Source: Tubulanus polymorphus
Taxonomy: Eukaryota; Nemertea; Palaeonemertea; Tubulaniformes; Tubulanidae
Length of the DNA stretch: 64,000 nt
NCBI RefSeq assembly: GCF_964204645.1
Contig: NC_134030.1
Location: forward strand, 15,342,447 to 15,406,446
Direction of reading: 5' to 3'
Each line of letters starts with the position of its first letter. Within the stretch, counting starts at the first letter, position 1. The notes beneath the pieces are model-generated. The model saw only the letters and a program-made list of their open reading frames with translations, did not search any database and was not told the DNA's origin. The translations under genes were made by a program, and so were the position numbers. Of the stretch, positions 42,436 to 52,541 are shown one piece after another.

Positions 42436-43101
42436 TTAACCACTCATTAAAGACTCAACGTATTGTTCATTATTTGGATTATTGTTCCATTGATCAATAA
42501 ATTTCTTTGCCTTTGTTAACTGTTCTAAATATAACTGTAAATCTAGTTTATTAGATTTGATTTGATTTTCTTTCTTTTCAAGAGGTCTTAAATTTTTCCA
42601 ACCCCAAATAAGTTTTTTATTGTATTCATCATTCATGTTAAATTTAGATATTGGTAACACATGATCAATATGGTAATAATCCCCATAATTATCTATGTTC
42701 ATTTTATCGTCGAATTGAAATATAATCCATGATTTGAGAAATTCATCTGAACAACCCAACAAATTAGATAATGTTTCTGAATGTGTTTCTTTGTTGAATA
42801 ATTGTGTTAATCTAGATCTTAAGCATTGTTTCAATCTAAAATTAAGATCTGTTTGATATCTTTCTCTCATATATTCTGCCATATAATAATTATAATGTTC
42901 TATATCATCTTCTCGATATTGTTTGGTATATAGTTTAGTGCAAGTTTTGCAGCAATATTGAAAACCATCTTTGCTAATCTTACGCTTACTAAATTCTGTA
43001 AATGGTTTATCTAATTCACATTTAGAACACTTCTTGTAGTATATATTTATAACACCAGTGTTATTTGTAATATTGATAATTTGTGGTTGTTCTGGTTCCA
43101 T
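42436..43101 (-). CDS. HNH endonuclease-like protein (copy B, intact)
   Basis: 221 aa, about 90 percent like the copy C gene. Zinc pairs CSKC and CCKTC, then YHIDHVLPISKFN and WGWKNLRPLEKKENQIKSNK form the HNH core; the C-terminal LQLYLEQLTKAKKFIDQWNN is the segment that reappears in the chimera at 29947. Located left of the tandem array, not right as in copy C. Confidence 0.8.
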   Translation of the reverse strand: MEPEQPQIINITNNTGVINIYYKKCSKCELDKPFTEFSKRKISKDGFQYCCKTCTKLYTKQYREDDIEHYNYYMAEYMRERYQTDLNFRLKQCLRSRLTQLFNKETHSETLSNLLGCSDEFLKSWIIFQFDDKMNIDNYGDYYHIDHVLPISKFNMNDEYNKKLIWGWKNLRPLEKKENQIKSNKLDLQLYLEQLTKAKKFIDQWNNNPNNEQYVESLMSG

Positions 43102-43235
43102 TTATTATACGTATTTTTTTACTAAATTGGTTAATATTTTAGAATCCCCTTCCATTTCTTCGACCAACGTCATCCTTTTTCATTCCTCGTTGCTTTTGAT
43201 AAGTCGTTTCGATTCCTTGATATCTAAATCATACC

Positions 43236-43640
43236 ACAAGGCAAAACCGCTCTTATAGCAGCGCTTTTGCTTAATGCGCATGCGCTAATCATAATTATAT
43301 ATTCATTCTGTAAATTCTGTAAAATAGAAACGACCGACATAAAATATCAAAACGTGTTCGCATTAGGCAAAACCGCTCTTATAGGAGCGGTTTTGATCAA
43401 TGCGCATGCGCTAATCATAATTGAAACGACTGAACATAAAATATCAAAACGTATTCGCATTAGGCAAAACCGCTCTTATAGGAGCGGTTTTGATCAATGC
43501 GCATGCGCTAATCATAATTGAAACGACTGAACATAAAATATCAAAACTTGTTCGCATTAGGCAAAACCGCTCTTATAGGAGCGGTTTTGATCAATGCGCA
43601 TGCGCTTATCATAATTGAAACGACTGAACATAGAACATTC
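43236..43640. repeat. 97-bp tandem repeat with hairpin and palindrome (copy B)
   Basis: About four units, starting near 43240, 43366, 43463 and 43560; the last three are exactly 97 bp apart. Each has a perfect hairpin AAAACCGCTC/GAGCGGTTTT, then TGATCA and the perfect palindrome GCGCATGCGC. The first unit is longer and diverged. The open frames across it are an effect of the repeats. Confidence 0.88.
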
Positions 43641-43729
43641 ACCAAGTAGATTTACACAATACATTATACAAGTATGTTCAGTCGTTTCTTCCAATACATC
43701 ATTTGATTTCTATATATAAAATCTATAAT

Positions 43730-44170
43730 TACAAACATTTTTTCAATTGCTGGTAAATATTTAACGACATCAACAAATATTAAACTTAATCATTGGAGTC
43801 TTAATGTTTTTGAAATTCTTATATAGTTTATTCGTTGATCTTTTGTGATTCTTGTGGTTCTACGCCAGTTTCTATTGGTTCGATATCCATTGCTGTTGAT
43901 TCCTCCGTCAGAAAGAGTATCTTGAGTTTCTCTATCGCTTCTTGATGTGTGTGACGGTTTATTAATCTAAAAGATATTAGCGGCAACTCTAGCTATCTAA
44001 AAGATATACTAAATACACTTAAATATATATATAAAGGTTTCATATTTAATAGCCCTAATAACTACAAAAAAACAGTACTCACATTTAGATTTAGAATTGA
44101 AACTATAAAATCCTAATTTCGTTTCGAGAGATAGAATATCCTAAGCGTTATGTTACAGCGTCTATTCAGA
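43730..44170 (-). pseudogene. Remnant of the unknown gene of copy C (copy B)
   Basis: Short matches to 28100-28190 (TTCAATTGCTGGTAAATAT) and to the upstream part at 28800-28930 (AATCTAAAAGATAT, TACAAAAAACGGTACT-like) show that this is the same gene with its middle deleted. No open frame remains. Confidence 0.5.
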
Positions 44171-44341
44171 ATTCTAGAATTTTCTACGCGTTTTCAGTAT
44201 TATGACTCATATGTCTCAGCGTTATAGTAACAACTGTGACAGCTGTGAATTTATAGATTTATTCCATAGCTCTTTAAATGGAATGTATATAGGCTCAAAT
44301 ATAATCATGCTCTAGTATAAACAGCTATGTATTATATCATG
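44171..44341. other. Unassigned spacer before copy D
   Basis: 170 bp, less AT-rich, with no match I can see to copies A-C or to the right repeat of copy D. The boundary between copies B and D must be here or just left of it. No gene seen. Confidence 0.4.
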
Positions 44342-44430
44342 TATATAAGTAATTGGAAAAGTGGGGTTTCAGATCAGAGGGCGAGACACCACTCATCACC
44401 ACAAGTAATTTTTTTCCCTAATAAATGGGG
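44342..44430 (+). repeat. Left terminal repeat remnant of copy D
   Basis: It matches the complement of 60526-60619 (TATATAAGTAATTGGAAAAG, GGGTTTCAGATCAGAGGG, CACAAGTAATTT) and ends at the start codon of the first gene. The right copy has an extra 9-bp GAGGGCGAG-type duplication. The outer 390 bp, including the palindrome, are missing here. Confidence 0.85.
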
Positions 44431-44841
44431 GAGAATGAACAACAGCCAGAAAATAATAATGTTAATAAAAATCAATATTATTGCACATATTGTAAAAAAT
44501 ACGTCGATACATCTCATAAAACACGACATGAAAAAACTGCAAATCATATAAATGTAATAGATTTTGAAACTTCAGAAAATTCCAATGAAAGAAAAGAACG
44601 ATTAGAAAATATGAATGTGGATGAAATAAAATGTGAAGTTTGTAATGAATTCATAACAAAAAGGAATTATAATAGACATCTCGAATCACAAAAACACCAC
44701 CAAAATTTGAGTAATAATGTTTTAGGAAAAGATTATTTTGATGATAAACCTCAAAAAGTAAAAAAAAAACAACTTCAAAAACTAAATCCATTTCAAATAA
44801 ACCTTACATGGAAAATGTTAGAAATTATATTGATTCACTAG
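44425..44841 (+). CDS. Two-finger zinc protein upstream of PolB (copy D)
   Basis: 138 aa. Fingers CTYCKKYVDTSHKTRHEKTANH (about 20-41) and CEVCNEFITKRNYNRHLESQKHH (about 73-95), diverged from copy C but same spacing and place. The final 30 codons overlap the polymerase start in another frame, and an A-run near 44760 may have shifted the end. The start codon lies just at the inner edge of the terminal repeat. Confidence 0.68.
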   Translation: MGENEQQPENNNVNKNQYYCTYCKKYVDTSHKTRHEKTANHINVIDFETSENSNERKERLENMNVDEIKCEVCNEFITKRNYNRHLESQKHHQNLSNNVLGKDYFDDKPQKVKKKQLQKLNPFQINLTWKMLEIILIH

Positions 44842-47800
44842 AAATAAAAGATACAATTGAAATTTTAGAAACATTACATAGTAAAATTGGTCCTGCAGCT
44901 ATTATATTTAGATTTTTTAAAGGTACAACAATAGAAGATTATAGTAAATTTAATGAAATAATAGAAAAAATACTAGATTTGATAACAGATGTTGAATATC
45001 CAAAAATTAGTATCTCTGGGAAAGTAAGTTTTATAAAGTCAGAAGAAAAAATGGATTATAATATTCAAACACTCTCTGAAGAAATAATTTCAAAAACACA
45101 AATAAAAGAAGTTAGAAAAAATATTTAATGAATTTAAACGTCATATTGAAGAAAGATATTTTGAGGGTTCTAGCTTAACATTGAATGAAATTATATATTT
45201 AGATTTAAATGTTTACAATACAAAAAGGAATAAAACATCAAAAAGTAATAAAATGTTTAAAAATGATTCAAACTTTACAACAGAAAAGGATATTAAAGCA
45301 TCATCTTATATTAAATTACCATTTACAACAAAAGCAGTAATAAATGTTCAAAATGAAGATAATAAATGTTTTCTATGGTCAATTATTAGTTGTTTACATC
45401 CAATACAGGAAAATGTTTGTAGAATAACAGATTATCGGAAATACGAAACATTATGTAAAATTGATCAATATCCAGTAACTATAAAAATGATTCCTAAAAT
45501 AGAAAAAGTTAATCATTTAAAAATAAATGTATTTGAATTAATGAAATTACCAAAGACAAAAGGTGAAAATATTAAAGATTATACATTGGAAGCTTTATAT
45601 TTAACAGAATATTATGATGATGAAAATGCTATAGATTTGTTATATTACAAAAAAGATGAAAATGAACATTATATGTGGTTAAAACAAATTGATTTATTCT
45701 TTAGAACAGAAAGTGATCACCATCATAAAATTTATCTATGTAGAAAATTTTTATCTAAATTTATGACTGAGAATACATTATTAAAACATAAAGAATTATG
45801 TGATAATAAAGATTTTTGTAAATTAATAATGCCAACAGGAAAAAGATTATAAATTGAAATTTACTAATCATAAATTTAAAAATATTGTTCCATTTGTAAT
45901 TTATGGGGATTTTGAATCGTTGAATAAAGAATTAACTGATCAAGATAGAAAAGAAATATATAACAAAAAGCAATTATTAAAATCAATGGATAAAGGAAAT
46001 GAATTAAATGAAGACACAATACAAGACCCACCAATTATAAATACAATTAAAAAAGTTCATCAAAGAGCTGCTGGTTATGGAATTTATATAAAATCAAATT
46101 ATCCCGAATTATATGAAAGTCAATATATTTCTTTAAGAGGTGAAGATGTAGTTAATGATTTTTGTGACAAAATGATTGAATTAGAAAGTGATTTTGCAAA
46201 ATTATTAAACAAAAATAAAAGAATAGTTATGACAAAAGAAGATGAAATTGATTTTAATTATGCAACTCATTGTTGTTATTGTGAAAAACGTTTTTATTCA
46301 TTTGATAAAAAAGTTAGAGATCATGATCATTTCAATTCAAAATATCGTGGAGCTGCTCATGAAGATTGCAATTTACAAGCTAAGAAAGTTAATTTCGTAC
46401 CAATATTATTTCATAATTTATCAGGCTATGATACCCATCTATTTATAAAACAATTATCAAAGAATTTGGGTACAATTAATCAAGAAATAGAAGAATATAA
46501 TGCTATGAATGGTGTAAATGTAAGAAAATATGATATTATTATCCAAATGACCAAGATTTTAAATTATTGAGATATAAAGGCGCAATTCCTTATTCATTTT
46601 ATAAAACACACAATGATTTTAATGTAACAGAATTATTAAAAGATCAATTTTATGATCAATTAAAAGAGGAGTATGTGAAAGACGAAGTGTTTAATAGAAC
46701 ATTAAATACTTGGAACCATTTTAAGATGAAAAATCATGGCGAATTAGTTGATTTATATTTAAAATCAGATGTTATGATATTAGCTGACATATTTGAAAAA
46801 TTTAGAGAAGTTAATTTGAATCATTTTAATGTTGATCCTTGTTATTGCTACTCTAGTCCTGGTTTAACCTGGCAATGTGGTTTAAAATATACAAATGTAG
46901 AATTAGATTTATTAAAAGAACCAGATATGGTTCTATTATTTGAAAAATCAATTAGAGGTGGAATTAGTGGTGTTATGGGAGATAGATATTTTAAAGCAAA
47001 TGATGAATATAAATTATTATATATTGATGCCAATAATTTATATGGTTGGGCAATGATACAAACCCAACCATACAAAAATTTTATATTAACAGAAGTTGAA
47101 AATGATAACAAAACTGATTGGGAAAGCGCAATTGCGAGTTTAAAAGATGAAGCACCAATTGGTTATTTCTTTGTAGTTGATTTAGAATATCCTGAAAATA
47201 TAAAGTTTAAAACAAGAAACTTACCTTATTGCCCAGAACATTTAACTGTATATGATAGTTATTTAAGTGAATACCAGAAGAAAATAAAACCGAAAGATCA
47301 TGTTTTTACAGAAAAATTAATACTTACTCAAAATAATAAATACAATTATATCGTTCATTATAGAATGTTAAAATTTTATCTAAAACAAGGAATGAAATTA
47401 AAGAAAGTACATAGATATATTGAATTTAATCAATCGAAGTGGTTAGAAAAATATATAGATTTCAATACTCAACAGAGAACAATATCAAAAACAGATTTTG
47501 AAAAAGATTTCTTCAAATTAATGAACAATAGTTTTTATGGTAAAACATGTGAAAATATTAGAAATAGAAATGATATTGAATTAGTAAATAATTCTGAAAG
47601 ATTAAGACATTTACAATCAAGTCCTAGACATTTAGGAAATAAAAGATTTGAAGATTATTTAACAGCAGCTATTAAATTAAAAAGAACGTCAATGAAATTT
47701 AATAAACCTATATTCATTGGTTCAACTGTTTTAGAAGTATCAAAATTATTAATGTATGATTTTTATTATAATGTTTTACAACCACTTTTTGGGGAAAAGC

Positions 47801-49352
47801 ATATTGAAATATTATACTTTGATTCTGTAACAGCTGACACCCCAATATTATTAAAATGTAATAATAAAATATTGATAAGAAGAATTTCAGAAATAATTCC
47901 AAAACAAAATGAATGTTATATTTCATATGGTGAAAAAGAATTAATACAAATAAATGGTTTAATGGATGTTTGGACAAGAAATGGATGGAAAATATTAAAG
48001 AATATTATTAGGCATAAAACAAATAAGAAAATCTATAGAGTTAGAACTAAATTAGGGTTTGTAGATGTTACAGAAGATCATAGTTTAATTACACGAAATG
48101 GCGATGAAATAAAACCAACTGATATAAAAATTGGAGATGAATTATTACATAAAAGATTTTTCCAAAGAATGAATCATATGTCATTTGATGAAATAATTGA
48201 TAATATTTATAACATAGAACCCGAAACATTAGAAGAAAAAGAATATTTTATCAAAGGATTTTTCATGGGAGATGGTTCAGCAGGTGTGTATAATTATGTT
48301 AATCGCACTCAATATTGCTGGTATTTATGCAATCAAGACTTAAAATTATTAGAAAGAATAAAGAAATTCTGTGAAGAAGTTTATCCAAATAAAACATTTA
48401 AAATCATAGATGTTATGAAATCATCGCAATGTTATAGAATACATGTGAATAATCCTAAAGATTTTGCTATAAAATATAATGACGAATTCTATATTCATGC
48501 AATAGTGAAAAGTAATACTTCAACTAAAGAAAAGATAGTTCCAGATTATGTATTAAATGCAAAAAATAATTTAAGAAAATGGTTCTTCATTGGATTCTAC
48601 GCAGCAGATGGTACTAAAAGTTTCAAAAACCGCAAAACAATATCTTTAGCTCAAAAAGGAAAAGTTGCTATATCAGGATTGAATATATTATGCAATTCAT
48701 TAGGTTTTAATATGAATATTGGATTGATTAAATCTAAACCAAATTGCTTTAATTTAAGCCATGTAGAAAATGAGTTAACAGAAGAAGTTAAGGATTTATT
48801 TGAAATATATAACCCATCAGATTATGTTTATGATTTATCAACTGAAGATGGTACATTTAACTGTGGATTTCCATTAATAGCAGTCAATACTGACGCCTAC
48901 ATACTAAAAATCAAGACAAATGATATAACAAAAGACTTAAAAACATTAAAACATCATTTTGATTTTAGCAATTATCCCAAAGATCATGAACTATTTAGCA
49001 ATGATAATAAAAAGATTCCTGGTAAGTTTAAAGATGAATTAGGGGGTGATGAAATGATTGAATTTGTTGGGATAAGAAGTAAAATGTATAGTTATAGAAC
49101 AAAAGATCATGAAGCTAAAAAGTTATAAGGAATAACAAAACATGTGGTTGATAAACATATGGAATTTCAAGATTATATAAAGTGTTTATATAAATCAATT
49201 GTAATGAAACACAAAATGAATTGTTTAAGATCAGAAGATCACGAGATGTACATTAATGTACATTAATTAAGTTGAAAAACTAGTTTAAATCCATTTGATG
49301 ATAAAAGGCATATTTTAGATGATGGAATAAAACGATTACCTTATGGTCATTA
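44808..49352 (+). pseudogene. polB: Protein-primed DNA polymerase B interrupted by an intein, broken (copy D)
   Basis: Same domain order as copy C: KCFLWSIISC and HYMWLK (possible OTU-like Cys-His pair), exo I YGDFES, zinc insertion CCYCEK...RDHDHF, exo II FHNLSGYDTHLF, exo III YLKSDVMIL, motif A DANNLYG, motif B KLMNNSFYGK, then motif C split by the intein after the first Asp. Frameshifts lie near 45125, 45850 and 46540, where about 60 residues are also missing. Stops are at 49126 and within an 11-bp duplication near 49250. The frame from 46567 to 49128, with the intein, is open. Confidence 0.88.
47824..48888 (+). other. Intein with LAGLIDADG homing endonuclease in PolB motif C
   Basis: 355 codons, fully open and in frame with the polymerase. 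Ser1 starts block A (SVTADTPILLK), block B is VTEDHSLIT with the TxxH pattern, endonuclease blocks are FIKGFFMGDGSAG and FIGFYAADGTKS, block F is VYDLSTEDGTFNCG, and the end is IAVN followed by Thr of the host motif. The usual penultimate His is Val here. Inteins splice themselves out of the protein; the endonuclease spreads the gene to empty sites. The insertion between Asp and Thr of YxDTD is the classical pol-c site. Copies A and C have intact empty sites. Confidence 0.93.
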
Positions 49353-49408
49353 AAACATAAAATCAATATCATCATACTCGAAATCACTATTGGCTTCTTC
49401 ATTTTCAT
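49353..49408. other. Spacer with a 27-codon acidic reading frame on the minus strand
   Basis: On the minus strand from about 49430 to 49350 a short frame starts MEEEPKQLNENEEANSDFEY. It overlaps the end of the VLTF3-like remnant. It could be a small acidic protein, but its length gives little support. Confidence 0.25.
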
Positions 49409-49997
49409 TTAATTGTTTAGGTTCTTCTTCCATTTCATTTTTCTATTAAAACAAAGTTCTATCTTGTTCCACATTTCATCTCGCTCTGTTTGTTTGTTAA
49501 TTCATCAAATGGAATTATAATATCTTATAAATTACAATCTTATTTAAAAAGAATTCATAATTTATTGAATCTGTTATTCTATTTTCCAAATGATACATTA
49601 ATATTTGTTTGAATATTTTTTTTATATTTTTCATATCTTCTTCTGTTAATTTAGATTTTTCATAATAATCGTTAAATAATAAATATAAATACATTTTCTT
49701 TTGTTTTGTGTTAAATGTTGACGGAATAATTGTTTTTATAATATCTTTTTTAGTTATTTCACCATTTTTATTTTCTATTATTTTCATTTTTTCAAGCCAT
49801 TGCATATATTCTGGTGTATGATCTTCTATAGAAAATATTTTAAAAATTTCATCTAGATAATTTAATTTTGGATCTATGAGAAAATTTCTAGTTTTTTCTT
49901 CACTCCATAAATTCTTTTGCCATCCACATTCACTACAAAATAACACAGTACCTTCTTGTCTTAAGGTCGCATAACTACATTGTGGACATTTTCATTT
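49409..49997 (-). pseudogene. VLTF3-like late transcription factor, frameshifted (copy D)
   Basis: The main open part (49515-49946, 143 codons) and its upstream in-frame extension carry a zinc ribbon (CPQC...CSECGW), then an all-helical region with EITKKDIIKTII, FNDYYEKSKLTEED, and NYEFFLNKIVIYKI. After a frameshift at about 49510 the sequence DEMWNKI follows. This order (zinc ribbon, YYE helix, N-[FY]-x-F-L-x-[YK]-K, D-x-[IM]-W-x-K-I) is that of the poxvirus/NCLDV VLTF3 family, which activates late genes. A frameshift also separates the likely start (TAAATG at 49996) from the ribbon. The match is from memory of the family pattern. Confidence 0.62.
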
Positions 49998-50648
49998 ATA
50001 ATTTATTGGTAATAGATCTTCATTGAGCTCTTGGTATTTTCTTACGTTTTCTTTATGTTTTCTTGTTCTATTATGTAGATTTGAATTACTTGTTGTAATA
50101 ATCAATTTACAATATTTACAATAATATGTTTTTCTTGTTAATTCATTATATTGTTTTTCTAACTTTTCAACTGTTTCTTTGTTATCTGGTAACGTTTTCT
50201 CATATTTTATTTTTTCTAATAAATTATGTTTTCTTTCGTTGAATTCAGTTTCAAATTTATTAGAAATTTTATCTATATGTGCGTTACGAAATTGATGATT
50301 CTCCCAATCTTCTATATTTTCAGGGCTATATTTTACTTGACAAGGCTCACAGATATGATCTTTTATATTATCCTTATCATAGAATAAGAAAGGTCTTTTC
50401 CAAATACCTTCAGGTTCAACTTCAACAGAATTACTATTACTTTCATAACTATCAACATTAGCCGTTGCGCCATTAATTTTACACTTCTCTGAATGTTTTT
50501 TAACATAATTTCTTGAGAATAATTTATTACATTTTGGGCAGTTTAGTTTAGGGGGTTTATAATTTTCATCATGTTTTTTCATATGTCGAGCCATATTACT
50601 TTTTCTTAGAAGTTCACCACAAATTTCGCATGCTATCTTCTCATCCAT
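49992..50648 (-). CDS. Multi-zinc-finger protein (copy D)
   Basis: 218 aa. Fingers CEICGELLRKSNMARHMKKH (7-26), CPKCNKLFSRNYVKKHSEKC (37-56), a Cys-rich segment CEPCQVKY...HQFRNAH (about 99-124) and CKYCKLIITTSNSNLHNRTRKH (about 176-197), with a coiled basic middle. Upstream is TTTTTCCTTAATAAATGG. It runs leftward just ahead of the VLTF3-like gene and is absent from A, B and C. A DNA/RNA-binding regulator is plausible; unproven. Confidence 0.68.
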   Translation of the reverse strand: MDEKIACEICGELLRKSNMARHMKKHDENYKPPKLNCPKCNKLFSRNYVKKHSEKCKINGATANVDSYESNSNSVEVEPEGIWKRPFLFYDKDNIKDHICEPCQVKYSPENIEDWENHQFRNAHIDKISNKFETEFNERKHNLLEKIKYEKTLPDNKETVEKLEKQYNELTRKTYYCKYCKLIITTSNSNLHNRTRKHKENVRKYQELNEDLLPINYK

Positions 50649-50716
50649 TTATTAAGGAAAAATTTTATTAAAATTAATTTTTAGTGACGAGCGGTAATTT
50701 TTTTATGTTATAAATA

Positions 50717-51473
50717 ATGGTAGAATTAAAAGAATACAGAATATTTGTTGATTCTAGAAAACTTACAAATTATAAAACTCATAATTTACTAGTACAATTA
50801 GATAGGGAATATAAAAATTGTGTAGATTTAAAATTAGTAAATATAATTTTATGTAATTCTTTTTATAATGTATCGGATAAAAGTCTAGAACATTTAATTT
50901 TTCAATCTTTTACAAAAAAAGGAATAAATGGTTTTTTTATATTTAAAACCAGGATTATATAATTTAGATACATTAGCACAAGAAATTAATAGAAAAGCTC
51001 GAGCTAAATTAGGAAGTGATTCCGGATTTAGTATTAGAATTTTAAAAAGTGATAGTTCTAATAAAATAAAGATTAGGTTAGCTAATGACGAACAATTTAA
51101 ATTTACAGTAAGAAAACCTTTAGGTAAACTGTTTGGAATTAACCCAGATATTGTTACAGCATACGCAGAAGGTAGATCAAACTTAATACCTTTTACACAT
51201 TTTTATATTTATTGCAATTTGATCGACCCAACAAAAACATTTGAAGCAACTAAAGATACAATTTGTAATTCTGGTTTATTAAATATTTTACCATTAAAAA
51301 ATGTCAAACAATTTGGAACTCAAATAAATTATAATTTAACTGAATGTGATTTCAAACCTTGTATTCCACATTTCAATAATTTTAAATTAGAAATAAGACA
51401 TCATAATGGTTATTTAATTGATTTGAATAACTTTCCTGTAATTTATGAATTAGTTATAAGATGTAAAGAGTAA
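50717..51473 (+). pseudogene. Penton-like minor capsid gene, frameshifted (copy D)
   Basis: The N-terminal part (MVELKEYRIFVDSRKL) is open to about 50915, where a rearranged A/T-rich stretch shifts the frame; from 50928 the rest (LKPGLYNLDTLAQEINRK, LGKLFGINP, FTHFYIYCNLIDP) is open to the end. Diverged from copies A-C. T6-ATGTTATAAATAATG precedes the start. Confidence 0.73.
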
Positions 51474-51489
51474 TTTTTTCATTATATAA

Positions 51490-51849
51490 ATGAATATAAC
51501 TGTTGGACCGAGTATATGTTTTGGATTTGATTTTAAACGTGAGAAAGAAATGAAATTTAACATTAATGATGTAATTACACATATCAAAAATATTGCATTT
51601 TCTAATGAAACAACATTTGAGTATGAAAGAACAATAGATAAAGAAACTTTAAATGTAGAAAAGATTACTAATTTAATTAGAGAATCTTTAAGATTTTATG
51701 AATTAGATGAAGATTTTATCATAGATGATATTAAAAACATATTAACCAAAATATATGATAATCATAAAAGTAGTAATGAAATAAATGTTGAATTAATCAT
51801 AAATAAGATAACGAAATATTTTGATGATAGTAATTTTTTTGATAAATAA
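51490..51849 (+). CDS. 119-aa structural-block protein (copy D)
   Basis: Open, 119 aa, close to copy A in the C-terminal third (NILTKIYDNHKSSNE). T6, CATTATA and TAAATG precede the start; the stop abuts the next ATG. Confidence 0.72.
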   Translation: MNITVGPSICFGFDFKREKEMKFNINDVITHIKNIAFSNETTFEYERTIDKETLNVEKITNLIRESLRFYELDEDFIIDDIKNILTKIYDNHKSSNEINVELIINKITKYFDDSNFFDK

Positions 51850-52075
51850 ATGAGTGATAATAAGTGGATAATAACTGGATTATATAATGGAGCATTACTA
51901 TTAGTTTGAACTGTTTAAAAATTTATAAAAAGTATTAAAAAAAGTATTCAAAATGGGAAGTTTTAATGTTGATAGATTTGATATAAATGATATCTTAAAA
52001 TTAACGTTAGCAGTTACTTTATCTAATTTAACTATTGATTATTTAGAAAAACAAAAATATATTCCTCCCATATAA
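51850..52075 (+). pseudogene. 73-aa membrane protein, rearranged (copy D)
   Basis: The first 16 codons match, then a stop (TTTGAACTG) and a replaced stretch (TTTAAAAATTTATAAAAAG) destroy the first membrane segment; the C-terminal half including YIPPI is preserved in another frame. Confidence 0.65.
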
Positions 52076-52099
52076 ATGCGTAATTATTTTACTAAATAA

Positions 52100-52522
52100 A
52101 TGGCTTCTGCAATTAAAACTATTATAGGATCGGCAATTGTTAACGCTTTGGCATTTACTGGTGGTGGATATTTATTTAAACATATTGATAAAAATAGTTC
52201 ATTAGGAGAACAAAGAAGACATATTTTAGCGTCAGAGAAATACAATAAAGCTGCAGAAGAATATAGAGAAAAGAGACAAAACTATATGGATTACATCAAT
52301 AAAGAATTATATGATCAGAAGATTTCACATAGAGATTTTCAATCAGTTGATGATGCAATGAGTTTATATAACGCGGTAACCAATAAAGAAAAATTACATC
52401 TATACAAACCTAAATTATCAGATTATTATACCCCAAGTAATGAACAACAGAAATATGAAATAATTTGGATTTTAGGTGGAACAGTTATTGTTATATTTGT
52501 TGCTTATAAGTTTACTAATTAG
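52100..52522 (+). CDS. 140-aa double-anchored membrane protein (copy D)
   Basis: Open. One Ile-to-Lys change (ASAIKTIIG) places a charge in the N-terminal hydrophobic segment, which may be harmful; the rest matches copy C closely. C-terminal anchor intact. Confidence 0.74.
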   Translation: MASAIKTIIGSAIVNALAFTGGGYLFKHIDKNSSLGEQRRHILASEKYNKAAEEYREKRQNYMDYINKELYDQKISHRDFQSVDDAMSLYNAVTNKEKLHLYKPKLSDYYTPSNEQQKYEIIWILGGTVIVIFVAYKFTN

Positions 52523-52541
52523 TAATTTTTTTTCTAAATAA

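Larger units (their letters stand above)
30610..44341 (+). mobile_element. Polinton copy B, right segment
   Basis: It continues copy B from the second half of PolB through the whole rightward block to ZF2, then basic anchored protein, 200-aa and HNH genes leftward. Compared with copy C, ATPase and integrase are deleted (junction about 41205), a block of penton tail to 140-aa genes is duplicated in tandem (33415-35971), and the HNH gene lies inside rather than outside the tandem-repeat array. The right end merges into copy D without a terminal repeat. Confidence 0.85.

Noticed and set aside
43267-43618. Open reading frames across the 97-bp repeats
   Set aside because: The frames follow the repeat period, start and end within the array and encode only its repetition.
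43236-43640. CRISPR-like appearance of regularly spaced palindromic repeats
   Set aside because: Whole 97-bp units repeat, with no unique spacers between short repeats, and the context is a eukaryotic transposon.
49946-50000. In-frame TGA read-through or selenocysteine between the zinc-finger protein and the VLTF3-like frame
   Set aside because: A separate TAAATG start sits at the junction, and a simple one-base indel in an A-run accounts for the frame. No sign of a recoding element.
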